The notes: generated by a model not told the origin, from the sequence alone. A stretch of DNA of 64,000 bases from Chitinophaga pinensis (GCF_007896845.1 NZ_VOHS01000009.1:1-64000); one strand, 5' to 3'. Shown: positions 30,900 through 40,036, counted from the first letter of the stretch. Program-made: numbers and translations.

Positions 30900-32747
30900 A
30901 TGAATCAGTTATTGAAGAAAATATATATCAGCATCGGTATTGCGGGCGCTTTCACCGTCTCCGCCTGTAATACTGATTTCCTGAATACAAAGCCACTGGG
31001 CGAAGCAACAAAAGATGATGTATGGCAGGACCCTGCTCTGGCAGAAGCTTTTGTCAATGAAATATACAATGGACTCAGCAGCGGAGGGTTCCTTGAAACG
31101 ATGTTATCTTCTGCTACAGATGAAACCATGTTCACACACAACTATGGTATGAAGAACATGGGTGAAGCGACGATCAGTCCGACCGACGCCGAGTATGTCA
31201 ATACAAGAGGTACTTTCCAGTGGGGAGAGATGTACAAACGTATCCGCGCCTGTAATGTATTCTTCCAGAATATACAGAAAGTGCCTTTTGATAAAACAGC
31301 TACAGGAGAACGTCTGAAAGGAGAAGTATACTTTCTGCGTGCCTATTATTATCACCAGCTGGTACGTGCTTATGGTGGTGTGCCATTGGTAGATGTGGTA
31401 TATACACTGGATGATAAAGACTATACGATCGATCGCGCAAGCTTCTCTGATTGCGTGGAGCATATCGTGAAAGATTGTGATTCAGCGGTATTCTATCTGC
31501 ATGCCAAAGATGCCAGCATCATTAAAGGTCGTGCCACTGAAGGCGCTGCGATGGCATTGAAGTCCCGTATCCTGATCTATGCGGCAAGTGATCTGCACGA
31601 TTTTCCGACAGCCAAAGCGAAATCAACTGTAATGGCGGCTGCCCAGAAACCGGAAGTACTGGCCTATACCAGCGGCAATCGCACCGAACGCTGGCAACGT
31701 GCAAAAGCGGCTGCCAAAGCAGTGATGGATCTGGGTCGTTACTCACTGGCATTTCCTTCACCGGCCACTCCGGAAGAAGCCAGCGCCAATTATCAACAGT
31801 TGTTCCTCGCGGATAATACAGAAAGTATCTTCTCCCGTTATTTCCTGAATACGAAATCAGAAGCCGGCGGACAGATCGGTCTTTACAATGGCCTGAATGG
31901 GTATCACAACTGGTCAGGTAATACACCGACACAACTGCTCATCGATGACTATGAAATGAGCGATGGTACACTTTTCAACTGGGGAGAAGCCAGTCACAAA
32001 GCCAATCCTTACCGCAACCGTGATCCGCGTTTTTATGCGAGTATTCTGTATGATGGTGCCAACTGGCGTCAACGTCCTACAGATGTCGCTTCTAAAGATC
32101 CGGCTAATCAAACGCAGACCGGCGTTTATGAAGTATGGGAACCAGAGCAGCAGAAGATCATCAATTCTCCCGGACTGGATACGCGTCAGGGACCTGTTGA
32201 AAACTGGAACGGAAGCTTTACCGGTTATTACATGAAGAAGTTCATCGATCCGAATGTGGATGCGCAATACTTCCGTCAGGAGGTACCTTATCCTTTCTTC
32301 CGTTATACAGAAGTACTGTTCAACTATGCAGAAGCCTGTATCGAACTGGGAGAAGACGGAGAAGCAAGGGAATACCTGAATAAGATCCGTACCCGTGCAG
32401 GTATGCCTGCCTTTACAGAATCCGGTGCTGCCCTGAAAGCACGTTTTCAGCGGGAAAAGGAGATTGAAATGGTATTTGAAGAACAGCGTTTCTTTGATGT
32501 ACGTCGTTGGATGGTGGCGCCTGTTACGGTAGGGCGCGCATTGCGTGGTATCAATGTAGTGGGTAAGCTGAAGCCGAATGTAAAAGTGACATTATATCAA
32601 CGTAATGAGACCAATTATGACTACACTTATACACCAGTAACCCTTGTCAATGAAAACAGGATCTGGCTGGATAAGATGTATTTCATGCCGTTGCAGCGTG
32701 ATGAGATGAACAGGAATAATAAGCTGGTGCAGAATCCGGGTTATTAA
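30900..32747 (+). CDS. SusD/RagB family outer-membrane lipoprotein
   Basis: This 615-aa lipoprotein (lipobox ending TVSAC23) begins the mature protein as CNTDFLNTKPLGE. It carries the SusD landmarks YFLRAYYYHQLVRAYGGVPLVD, RYTEVLFNYAEACIELGED, LNKIRTRAGMP, KEIEMVFEEQRFFDVRRWMV and the terminal LVQNPGY. At 615 aa it belongs to the longer group of the family. It is the partner of the frameshifted SusC directly upstream. The pair has no recognisable enzyme gene attached, so the imported substrate is unknown. Confidence 0.94.
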   Translation: MNQLLKKIYISIGIAGAFTVSACNTDFLNTKPLGEATKDDVWQDPALAEAFVNEIYNGLSSGGFLETMLSSATDETMFTHNYGMKNMGEATISPTDAEYVNTRGTFQWGEMYKRIRACNVFFQNIQKVPFDKTATGERLKGEVYFLRAYYYHQLVRAYGGVPLVDVVYTLDDKDYTIDRASFSDCVEHIVKDCDSAVFYLHAKDASIIKGRATEGAAMALKSRILIYAASDLHDFPTAKAKSTVMAAAQKPEVLAYTSGNRTERWQRAKAAAKAVMDLGRYSLAFPSPATPEEASANYQQLFLADNTESIFSRYFLNTKSEAGGQIGLYNGLNGYHNWSGNTPTQLLIDDYEMSDGTLFNWGEASHKANPYRNRDPRFYASILYDGANWRQRPTDVASKDPANQTQTGVYEVWEPEQQKIINSPGLDTRQGPVENWNGSFTGYYMKKFIDPNVDAQYFRQEVPYPFFRYTEVLFNYAEACIELGEDGEAREYLNKIRTRAGMPAFTESGAALKARFQREKEIEMVFEEQRFFDVRRWMVAPVTVGRALRGINVVGKLKPNVKVTLYQRNETNYDYTYTPVTLVNENRIWLDKMYFMPLQRDEMNRNNKLVQNPGY

Positions 32748-32766
32748 TCGTTTTGATTGCATCATG

Positions 32767-32808
32767 AAGGCAGGAAGTAATATCATATTACTTCCTGCCT
32801 TTTTTTTA
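32767..32808 (+). terminator. Strong terminator between susD and the convergent OYE gene
   Basis: Perfect 16-bp stem at 32767-32782 and 32786-32801, TCA loop and a T tract to 32807. It starts 20 bp after the susD stop and overlaps the stop codon of the minus-strand oxidoreductase gene. Confidence 0.92.
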
Positions 32809-33951
32809 GATAGCTGCTGCTGTTTTCACCGCCAGCTGACCTGCCACGTGCGAAAGTGTCAGACTATCCTTAATCAGGGTTTTAGAAAAGGGAATCAGCG
32901 CTTCTCCTTTGGCTATTTTATGCGGCAGATCAGGATTGCTGATAGCAGCTTTGCCTATTGATACCATATCTGCCTGCATGGCATTGAGCAGTTCTGTAGC
33001 GAGGGTCATATCATGCATCCCTCCATTTACAATGACCGGCCGGCCTGTTATCTTTCTCGCGATGCCATTGGATGATCGTCCATCGCTATACAAAGACTCT
33101 CTTCCCCAGTTACCTCCTTCAGCAGCGATATGTATATAATCTGCCTCCAGTTCTTTTAAGACTTTGAATATAGCCGTAGCAGCAGCTGCTCCTTCCGGCC
33201 ATCTGTAAGGCAGATCGTTTACTTTGCTTTCCGAGAGGCGCATGCCTACAATAAAGTCAGCCGGCACAACGGCTTTGATCTCCCGGTATACTTCCATCAG
33301 GAATCGTAGTCTGTTGCGATAATTACCACCATAATCATCCTCTCTGATATTCGTATGAGGGGTGATAAACTGATCAAGGAGGTAACCATTGGCGGCGTGT
33401 ATCTCTACACCATCAAATCCGGCTGCTACAGCCCTGAGTGCTGTGGCCACAAAGCCTGCTTTGGCAGTTGCCAGAGTGTCTGCTGTCATGGCAGCAGGAA
33501 GAGGGAAGGGGCCTTTAAGTCCATTGGCTTCCGTATTTCTGATACCGATGGGTTGTACTGCGGAGGGAGCGATGGTGTTATCAGTATGTTGTACGAGAGC
33601 GCCGCCGTGCATAAGCTGCAGGATGATAAGGGCTGTATTACCGGCTTTATCCAGTCCTTCGTGATGCACTTTATCTACTACTGTTTTCCATCCTGCCAGT
33701 TGTGCTTCATTTACGAGCCCGGGTTGATGGGCATCTGTCTGACTGAATAATGTATCTGTATAGGTACCTTCTGTGATGATCATACCGAAGCCACCGGCAG
33801 CAAATGCGGCATAGTAGGCGGCCATTTCATCGGTAGGCACGCCTGTGGCCGTGGCACTTCTTCTGGTCATGGGAGCTACGGCAAATCTGTTTCTGCTGTT
33901 TCTTTTTCCGAGTAATAGTGGCTGAAATAATATCTGTTGTTGGTGAGTCAT
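32806..33951 (-). CDS. Old Yellow Enzyme family NADH:flavin oxidoreductase
   Basis: This 381-aa FMN-dependent TIM-barrel enzyme is likely an alkene (ene) reductase acting on activated C=C bonds. It starts with FQPLLLGKRNSRNRFAVAPMTR. The GTYTD and LMHGG loops precede the substrate-binding HAAN motif (FDGVEIHAANGYLLDQF), followed by DDYGGNYRNRLRF, VGMRLS and a late phosphate-binding segment (GRPVIVNGG...DMVSIGKAAISNPDLP). No iron-sulfur or second flavin domain is attached. A Crp-like regulator gene lies directly upstream on the same strand and may control it. Confidence 0.92.
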   Translation of the reverse strand: MTHQQQILFQPLLLGKRNSRNRFAVAPMTRRSATATGVPTDEMAAYYAAFAAGGFGMIITEGTYTDTLFSQTDAHQPGLVNEAQLAGWKTVVDKVHHEGLDKAGNTALIILQLMHGGALVQHTDNTIAPSAVQPIGIRNTEANGLKGPFPLPAAMTADTLATAKAGFVATALRAVAAGFDGVEIHAANGYLLDQFITPHTNIREDDYGGNYRNRLRFLMEVYREIKAVVPADFIVGMRLSESKVNDLPYRWPEGAAAATAIFKVLKELEADYIHIAAEGGNWGRESLYSDGRSSNGIARKITGRPVIVNGGMHDMTLATELLNAMQADMVSIGKAAISNPDLPHKIAKGEALIPFSKTLIKDSLTLSHVAGQLAVKTAAAI

Positions 33952-34035
33952 AAACCTTTGTTTTTAGAATACAAAGGTCATACAGGAGGGGCCAGACGGA
34001 CGTATAACTAATTTAATTTCGGTGCTTATAATAGT

Positions 34036-34638
34036 TTAACGTTTATAGTTTTTTCGGATCTGGCTTAGAAAGACGGGCGTAATACCCAGAAAGGAGGCGA
34101 TGTATTTCTGGGGAAGTCTTTGCTCGAGATCAGGATATTTGGTGATCAGGGCTTCATAGCGTTCTGCACCGGTCATAGAGATGTTATTGAGTATCCTTTG
34201 ATCCTGAGAGATCAGGGATTGCTGATTCAGTATCCGCCAGAACCGTTCAAATGCCGGCACATCATCAAACAGCCGATCCAGCCCTGCTTTATCTATCTGC
34301 AGGATAGCACAGGGTTCCAGTGCCACGATATTGATACGGGAGGCCTGCTGCGGTATAAAACTGGAAGAGTCGGAGATCCACCAGTCTTCCATCGCAAAAT
34401 GCAGGGTATGGTCGCTACCTGTTTCGTCGGTATAGAAGGAGCGGAGGAAGCCGGAGCAGACATAGTTCTCATACCGGCATACTTCTCCTTGTTGCAGGAG
34501 GTATTGTCTGGGTAATAGCCGGCGTAAGGTCAGCAGACTTACAAAATGCGCCTGTTCCTCTGTGGTAAGGCGGATACGCTGTTGTACATGGTCGATGATC
34601 TGTTGGTGAAAGTCCGTTAATGCTGGCGTCGCTCGCAT
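34036..34638 (-). CDS. Crp/Fnr family transcriptional regulator
   Basis: The 200-aa protein has an N-terminal cyclic-nucleotide-binding-like beta-barrel (LPRQYLLQQGEVCRYENYVCSG read in parts; LHFAMEDWW; ALEPCAILQIDK) and a reduced C-terminal domain (QRLPQKYIASFLGITPVFLSQIRKNYKR). The last segment is the recognition helix; the typical Bacteroidota form has this short winged helix. The ATG at 34638 is preferred to the start at 34695 because the extra 19 residues do not fit the family. The gene is 84 bp upstream of the OYE gene on the same strand, which suggests joint or direct regulation; the effector is unknown. Confidence 0.85.
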   Translation of the reverse strand: MRATPALTDFHQQIIDHVQQRIRLTTEEQAHFVSLLTLRRLLPRQYLLQQGEVCRYENYVCSGFLRSFYTDETGSDHTLHFAMEDWWISDSSSFIPQQASRINIVALEPCAILQIDKAGLDRLFDDVPAFERFWRILNQQSLISQDQRILNNISMTGAERYEALITKYPDLEQRLPQKYIASFLGITPVFLSQIRKNYKR

Positions 34639-34810
34639 AAGCGCTGGTTTCAGACAAATATAGCCGATTCCGCTCAACAGGCCCGGCCACGCCACAGATA
34701 TCCGGAAAAATAGTAGGCTCCGGATCCGGCTTTCCTGCGGTTTCCGGAAGTTTTCCCTTTTAGTTTTCGTAATTTTCCCCCGGCTTTATTCTTAATCAAT
34801 TCAATACCAT

Positions 34811-36115
34811 ATGCCGATGCAAACAACAAGCAAGGTATTACTGATGTCTGTCATTGCGATGACAACCATCACTTCCTCCGTATTCGCAGGTGGACCTGAT
34901 AAGCCAGGCGCCTCCGTCGTTAAACCAGATGCAGACAATGCCGGACTGAAACTGCCGGCAGGCTTTGGCGCGCTTAAAGTAGCGGATGGCCTTGGCCGCA
35001 CCCGCCACATTGCTGTGACTAGTAACGGCAGTATCTATGTTAAGCTGGACAGAGCAAAGAACAACAATGGTATCCTGTTCCTGCAGGACACTAATGGTGA
35101 CGGTAAGATCGACAAACAGTCCGGTTTTGGTAATTATGGCGGAACAGGTATCTATGTAAAAGGCGATTACCTGTATGCTACTTCCAATGAAAACATCTAC
35201 CGCTATAAGCTGGACGCACAGCAGCAGGTGACTGATCCGGAGCATCCGGAAACAGTGGTAAGCGGACTCCTTGATCGTCGTCAGCATGAATCCAAGTCGA
35301 TTGTATTGGATGATGCCGGAAACATTTATGTGAATGTGGGCGCTTATTCCAATTCTTGTCAGACGAAAGACAGAACACAAGGTTCTTTAGGGATGCAACC
35401 TTGTCCTGTATTGGATTCCGCCGGCGGTATCTGGCAGTTCAAAGCAGATAAACTGAATCAGGTGTATGGTGATGGCGTACGTTATGCTACCGGTCTGAGA
35501 AACGTTGTAGGACTGGACTGGAACAAAGGCCAGAACCAACTTTTCGTGATGCAGCATGGCCGTGATCAGTTACATGATCTGTTTCCGTCTCTTTATACAG
35601 AGAAACAATCCGCTGACCTGCCCGCAGAATGTATGTATGCATTGAAACAGGGATCCGACTGCGGATGGCCTTACATCTACTACGACCCGTTCACCAACAA
35701 GAAAATGCTGGCGCCTGAATATGGCGGAGACGGTAAAAAGACAGGTGGTGAGACCGCAGAAAATCCGGTAGTAGCATTCCCGGCACATATGGCGCCTAAC
35801 GGACTGCTGTTTTATACCGGTACACAGTTCCCTGAGAAGTATCGTAACGGTGCATTCATTGCTTTCCATGGATCATGGAACCGCTCTCCGGAGAATCAGG
35901 CGGGATACTATGTCGTATTTGTACCGTTTAAAGATGGTAAACCTTCCGGCAAATGGGAGGTATTTGCAGATGGATTTGCAGGTCCCGGTCCGGTGAAATC
36001 ACCCGGGGATGCGCAACATCGTCCATGCGGACTGGCACAGGGCGCTGATGGTTCACTGTATGTAACAGATGATGTGAAAGGAACCGTTTACAGGATCGTT
36101 TATAAGACAAAATAG
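34811..36115 (+). CDS. Sorbosone dehydrogenase / glucose dehydrogenase-like beta-propeller protein
   Basis: The 434-aa exported protein has a signal peptide (VLLMSVIAMTTITSSVFA). Its six-bladed beta-propeller is of the soluble quinoprotein glucose/sorbosone dehydrogenase family: LPAGFGALKVADGLGRTRHIAV, DTNGDGKIDK, YATGLRNVVGLDW, MQHGRDQLHDLFP, DCGWPYIYYD, HMAPNGLLFYTG and FIAFHGSWNRSP. Family enzymes oxidise sugars with PQQ, and the adjacent cytochrome c gene (1-bp gap) would take the electrons. The exact sugar, and whether PQQ is bound, cannot be decided from sequence. Confidence 0.85.
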   Translation: MPMQTTSKVLLMSVIAMTTITSSVFAGGPDKPGASVVKPDADNAGLKLPAGFGALKVADGLGRTRHIAVTSNGSIYVKLDRAKNNNGILFLQDTNGDGKIDKQSGFGNYGGTGIYVKGDYLYATSNENIYRYKLDAQQQVTDPEHPETVVSGLLDRRQHESKSIVLDDAGNIYVNVGAYSNSCQTKDRTQGSLGMQPCPVLDSAGGIWQFKADKLNQVYGDGVRYATGLRNVVGLDWNKGQNQLFVMQHGRDQLHDLFPSLYTEKQSADLPAECMYALKQGSDCGWPYIYYDPFTNKKMLAPEYGGDGKKTGGETAENPVVAFPAHMAPNGLLFYTGTQFPEKYRNGAFIAFHGSWNRSPENQAGYYVVFVPFKDGKPSGKWEVFADGFAGPGPVKSPGDAQHRPCGLAQGADGSLYVTDDVKGTVYRIVYKTK

Positions 36116-36116
36116 T

Positions 36117-36560
36117 ATGGGCAAATGGATACTGGCAGTAATGCCATTGTTAATAGGAGCATTATCCGTGAGTGCGCAGGTAAAGAAACCTGCTAAACCT
36201 GCGGCGAAGCCTGACGCTGCATCTTCCGCAACGATCACCAGAGGAAAGGCTTTATACAGGCAATACTGCATCTCCTGCCATCAGGAGAATGGCAGTGGCG
36301 TACCACGTATGAATCCACCGCTGATCAAAACGGAATATGTATTAGGAGATAAGGCACGACTGATCGGCATATTACTGAACGGGTTCAACGAAGATGTGGA
36401 GATCAACGGCGATTACTACTCTAATCCGATGCCCTCACAGGCGCAACTGAAAGATGAGGAGATTGCCGATATCCTTTCTTATGTAAGAAACAGCTTTGGC
36501 AACAAGGCAAGTACAGTTTCGGCAGCCGAAGTAACGCAGGTACGGGCAGCCAAAAAGTAA
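36117..36560 (+). CDS. Periplasmic c-type cytochrome
   Basis: This 147-aa monohaem cytochrome c has a signal peptide ending near SAQ and a lysine/alanine/proline linker. The haem-binding CISCH motif is at residues 51-55 and the probable sixth ligand is Met105 (NPMPS). It starts one base after the sorbosone-dehydrogenase-like gene, so the two are co-translated and it is the likely electron acceptor of that enzyme. The C-terminal 20 residues are polar and may be disordered. Confidence 0.92.
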   Translation: MGKWILAVMPLLIGALSVSAQVKKPAKPAAKPDAASSATITRGKALYRQYCISCHQENGSGVPRMNPPLIKTEYVLGDKARLIGILLNGFNEDVEINGDYYSNPMPSQAQLKDEEIADILSYVRNSFGNKASTVSAAEVTQVRAAKK

Positions 36561-36586
36561 TATAACACAAAGAATCTGAATATCTT

Positions 36587-36629
36587 AACAGCGACATGCA
36601 CCCAATGTGGGTAAATGTCGCTGTTTTTT
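36587..36629 (+). terminator. Terminator of the dehydrogenase-cytochrome operon
   Basis: Perfect 11-bp outer stem (AACAGCGACAT/ATGTCGCTGTT) with an inner CACCCA/TGGGT stem, followed by TTTT. Confidence 0.88.
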
Positions 36630-36679
36630 AATTGCTTTTGTCAAACAGATTTCTAACATTTGCGGAAAATTTTAGGGAC

Positions 36680-37615
36680 ATGTCAGTGAATCTTGAAGTG
36701 GTGCGGGAGGTTAGTGAATTCAATAATTATTACAATAGCCTGGCGGAATTATTAAACAGGCACTTAGCGGACAATAATCTTTCTTTATCAGCACTGCGTG
36801 TACTGATAAAGTTGAGGGAAGAGGAAGAACAATGCACGGCAGGAAAACTGATAGCCAATCTTGGTATTGACGGCGGTTATCTGAGTCGCATTCTTAAATC
36901 CTTTGAATCCAATCAGCTTATTGCCAAACGTAAATCCAATCTGGATGGCCGTACCTGGTACCTGCAACTGACCGCAAAAGGGTCTAAGTTGCTCGAAACA
37001 CTGGAACAGGGTTCGGCAGAACAGATAGGAAAACTGCTTGAGCCGGTACCGGCAGAACAGCAACTGGCACTGGCAGGCGCTATGAAAACCGTGCGTCACA
37101 TCCTTTCTGATGACGCAAAGATCTCTCCGGAAGATATCACTTACAGACGTGATCTGCAGCCGGGAGACGCTGGTTTCCTCATGCACATGCACGGGTCGCT
37201 TTATGCAAAAGAAGCCGGGTACAATCTGGAATTTGAAACGCATACCTGTAAGACCTTCTATGAGTTTCTGGAAGCCTACAATTCTTCCAAGGATCAGGTA
37301 TTTCTGGCGATGCATGGTAATCAGATCATTGGTTCTATTGCCGTACTGGGACATTCCCGTTACGCTACACAGATGCGCTGGTTCCTTGTTCATCCGGATT
37401 ACCGGGGTATTGGTATCGGTCAGCGGCTGCTCACAGAGGCCATCAATGCGGCAAAAGAAAAGTTATTCCAGAAAATCTATCTCATTACGACCAGTCAGCA
37501 GGTAGCTGCTACTTCACTGTTTAAAAAGAACGGTTTCCGTAAATCAGGAGAGAAACACATGCCAATGTGGGGCTTACAGCTGACAGAAGAACGTTATGAG
37601 ATTGACCTGATTTAA
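36680..37615 (+). CDS. MarR-type helix-turn-helix / GNAT acetyltransferase fusion
   Basis: In this 311-aa two-domain protein, residues 1-145 form a MarR-type winged helix (LNRHLADNNLSLSALRVL, LGIDGGYLSRILKSFESNQLI, KRKSNLDGRTWYLQLTAKG). Residues 155-311 form a GNAT domain with acetyl-CoA motif RGIGIGQRLL. This fusion is widespread; members are thought to regulate a neighbouring gene or to acetylate a small molecule. ATG 36680 is chosen because the HTH domain starts there and the upstream extension would read through the probable promoter (AACATTTG at 36655-36662). No obvious target gene adjoins it. Confidence 0.9.
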   Translation: MSVNLEVVREVSEFNNYYNSLAELLNRHLADNNLSLSALRVLIKLREEEEQCTAGKLIANLGIDGGYLSRILKSFESNQLIAKRKSNLDGRTWYLQLTAKGSKLLETLEQGSAEQIGKLLEPVPAEQQLALAGAMKTVRHILSDDAKISPEDITYRRDLQPGDAGFLMHMHGSLYAKEAGYNLEFETHTCKTFYEFLEAYNSSKDQVFLAMHGNQIIGSIAVLGHSRYATQMRWFLVHPDYRGIGIGQRLLTEAINAAKEKLFQKIYLITTSQQVAATSLFKKNGFRKSGEKHMPMWGLQLTEERYEIDLI

Positions 37616-37968
37616 GCAAGCGACAATAATTGTTAACCCCCCTTGCTTTATTTAAAATAATTAGATATTTTTAGTTCGCTGTAGTTCTATCCAGGGTAAA
37701 ATGTAGTCATCATACATAAAACCCTTTGAAATGAAGAATCCGTTCATCCTTCATTACCTCTCTTCCATTTACATACTTTTTATAACCCATCGTATCAGGA
37801 CGGGTGGCATTGTTCTGTTTATTGCTGGTGATATCACCCGCCTGCATTGGTATGTTCCCTCAAACCCAATCTCCGCTGCATTACAATTCCTGATCCGTAA
37901 CGCTTAATCCGTAATTGTTTAATGTTTTATTACTCACTAAATACTGATCCTTCAAAACCGTTTCAAAC
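37616..37968 (+). other. 353-bp intergenic region before the GH76 gene, with a 58-codon reading frame
   Basis: The only coding candidate is ATG 37731 to TAA 37907, a 58-aa hydrophobic peptide (MKNPFILHYLSSIYILFITH...). I cannot support it as a gene: it has no recognisable family and a basic tail. A weak -7 box (TATTTTTA, 37669-37676) lies upstream. The stretch may simply be a long leader for the mannanase gene. Confidence 0.4.
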
Positions 37969-39810
37969 ATGAGATCACTTCTACAAGTGGCCATACTGTT
38001 GCTGTGTATGCAGTTCAGTTCATTCGGCCAGCTCGCTAATTTCAATTCCACGGCAGAAGCCCTGCAAACAAGTATGTACAACACTTTCGGTACGCCCAAT
38101 AACAACTACTGGTGGTGTGCCAATGGTGTACATGCTTTGCTGGACGGCTATACACGTACCCGTTCCGAAACTTACAAGACCCGTATGAAAGCCCTTTTAC
38201 TGAACACAAAGGCATCTAATGGCAACACCTACATCAACTATTTCTATGATGACATGGATTGGATGGGGATTGCTACTTTACGCGCATGGGATGAAACCGG
38301 CGATGTGGATTATTACAATGTGGCCAGTCAGCTCTGGACTGACATTAAAGGCGGTTTCAGCAATGGTGCGATCGACTGGAATAAAGGTTGTGTCGGTTGT
38401 AAAAACTCCTGTGCAAATGCGCCTGCTATCATCCTTGGCGCAAGGATGTACCGGATTAATAATTCAGCGACCGATTTACAACTGATCAAGGACATTTTCA
38501 CTTTTATGAAGGCCAATCTGGTAGACCCAACCACCGGTGCCGTATGGGATAACATCAATCTCAGTACAGGCGTTACCAACAAGGACTGGATCTTCTCTTA
38601 CAATGTAGGTACTTTCATCGGCGCAGGCTGGGAACTGTACAAGATTACAGGCGATACCTACTATCTTAATGAAGCGGTAAAAACAGCAGATTATGCCATG
38701 AATTCCAGACGTACCAATGGTATGTTTTTCGCCAATGAAACAGGTAATGGTGATGGTGGATTGTTCAAAGGTATCTTCATCCGTTATCTCACCGAACTGG
38801 CCAGAGAAGGTAACATTTCTGCTACTAAACGGGCCGCCTATAATGAGGCCATCCGTTTTAACGCACAGACCCTCAAAACCAGTGGTATCAACGCTTCTAC
38901 CAATCTGGTAGGAGCCAACTGGTCACAGCAGCCATCAGGTTCCACTGATTATGCAACACAGTTGAGTGGTGTGATGTTGATAGAAGCAGCAGCATTGCTG
39001 GATCAGTCTTTCTTCTTCAAAGATATTAACTACGGTGGCAGTTACTGGGGATTGAGTGTAGGTAGTTACAATACAGCTGCACTGGTTGCAAAAGGTATTG
39101 CCAACAATGATGTGACAGCCTTCGCGATCCCCGCAGGTTATCAGGCAACGCTTTATAAAAATGATAACTTCACTGGTGGCAGTCTGGTTGTAACAGGCAA
39201 CAGTGCATGGATTGGTGGCCCATGGAATGATAGTACATCTTCCATTATCATCAGCTATACCGCAGGCGCTTCTTTCTTCAAAGATTGTAATTACACCGGT
39301 GCTGTGGTAAGTCTGCCGGCTGGCGATTATACACTTGCGCAGTTGCAGGCAAATGGTATCCTGAATGACGACATCTCTTCTCTCCGCGTCAGCAGCGGTT
39401 ATCAGGTCATCCTTTATGAAAATGATAATTTTGCTGGTACGTCTGTAACAGCGACAGCAGACAATAGCTGTCTGGTAGCGCAGAATTTCAATGATAAGGC
39501 GACATCTATCCGTATTACTGCTACAGGTGCAGCACCGGCCGCAGTAACAACGGCAATGGCGAATACGATTGAAAAGAGTCTGCTGAAAGGCGTGACCTTA
39601 TATCCTAACCCTGCAGGTAATACGTTGTATCTGAAATCAGGAGCAGATCTTCTTGGTGCAGATGTAACGGTAGTGGATATGTCAGGCAGGGTAGTTCTCC
39701 GCAATCGCCTGACAGCCAACAATCTCAACGTTTCACGTTTAGGCAGTGGCGTTTATTGGATCACGATTGTGAAAGATGGCAAAAAAAGTACAATTTCTTT
39801 CGTGAAATAA
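37969..39810 (+). CDS. GH76 alpha-1,6-mannanase-like enzyme with beta/gamma-crystallin repeats and T9SS tail
   Basis: The 613-aa secreted glycosidase has a signal peptide (LLQVAILLLCMQFSSFG). The GH76 catalytic barrel covers about residues 25-350 with the catalytic Asp pair in YDDMDW (Asp94-Asp95), then KGC...NAPAIILGARMY and WIFSYNVGTFIGAGWELY. Residues about 350-530 contain Greek-key beta/gamma-crystallin-like repeats (FFKDINYGGSYWGL, LYKNDNFTGGS, FFKDCNYTGAVVSL, LYENDNFAGTS). The protein ends in a type A T9SS sorting domain (LYPNPAGNTL, VVDMSGRVV, GSGVYWITI, terminal FVK). GH76 enzymes cut alpha-1,6-mannan of fungal cell walls or mycobacterial lipoarabinomannan; a fungal mannan target is an inference. 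Confidence 0.92.
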   Translation: MRSLLQVAILLLCMQFSSFGQLANFNSTAEALQTSMYNTFGTPNNNYWWCANGVHALLDGYTRTRSETYKTRMKALLLNTKASNGNTYINYFYDDMDWMGIATLRAWDETGDVDYYNVASQLWTDIKGGFSNGAIDWNKGCVGCKNSCANAPAIILGARMYRINNSATDLQLIKDIFTFMKANLVDPTTGAVWDNINLSTGVTNKDWIFSYNVGTFIGAGWELYKITGDTYYLNEAVKTADYAMNSRRTNGMFFANETGNGDGGLFKGIFIRYLTELAREGNISATKRAAYNEAIRFNAQTLKTSGINASTNLVGANWSQQPSGSTDYATQLSGVMLIEAAALLDQSFFFKDINYGGSYWGLSVGSYNTAALVAKGIANNDVTAFAIPAGYQATLYKNDNFTGGSLVVTGNSAWIGGPWNDSTSSIIISYTAGASFFKDCNYTGAVVSLPAGDYTLAQLQANGILNDDISSLRVSSGYQVILYENDNFAGTSVTATADNSCLVAQNFNDKATSIRITATGAAPAAVTTAMANTIEKSLLKGVTLYPNPAGNTLYLKSGADLLGADVTVVDMSGRVVLRNRLTANNLNVSRLGSGVYWITIVKDGKKSTISFVK

Positions 39811-39839
39811 CTAATTGTAACAGAATATCCTATGATGCT

Positions 39840-39871
39840 AAGGCCGGTCTTCCTTCGGGAGGGCTGGCCTT
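39840..39871 (+). terminator. Hairpin after the GH76 gene
   Basis: Stem AAGGCCGGTC paired with GGCTGGCCTT including G-U pairs, inner TTCC/GGGA and a TTCG tetraloop, 30 bp after the stop. The T tract is short. Confidence 0.7.
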
Positions 39872-39899
39872 CCTGTTGCAAATTACCACCGGATTCATG

Positions 39900-39907
39900 T
39901 ATATTTG
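39900..39907 (+). promoter_or_regulatory. -7 box upstream of capA
   Basis: TATATTTG is an exact TAnnTTTG match 130 nt before the CapA start. A TTG lies 21 nt upstream (39876-39878), slightly longer than the preferred spacing. Confidence 0.5.
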
Positions 39908-40036
39908 TGCGCATAATACCTCAATGGGACGGTTCGTGAATGTCAAAGTGTTGTTATGATTATCTTATTGTACCCCCGGAATGACGTTTATACTCAATAA
40001 GAGACTGGATATCATTTTAATATATTAGTTTACTGT

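Noticed and set aside
36632..36679. Upstream start for the MarR-GNAT protein
   Set aside because: The extension overlaps the probable promoter and follows the preceding terminator directly; ATG 36680 fits the domain start.
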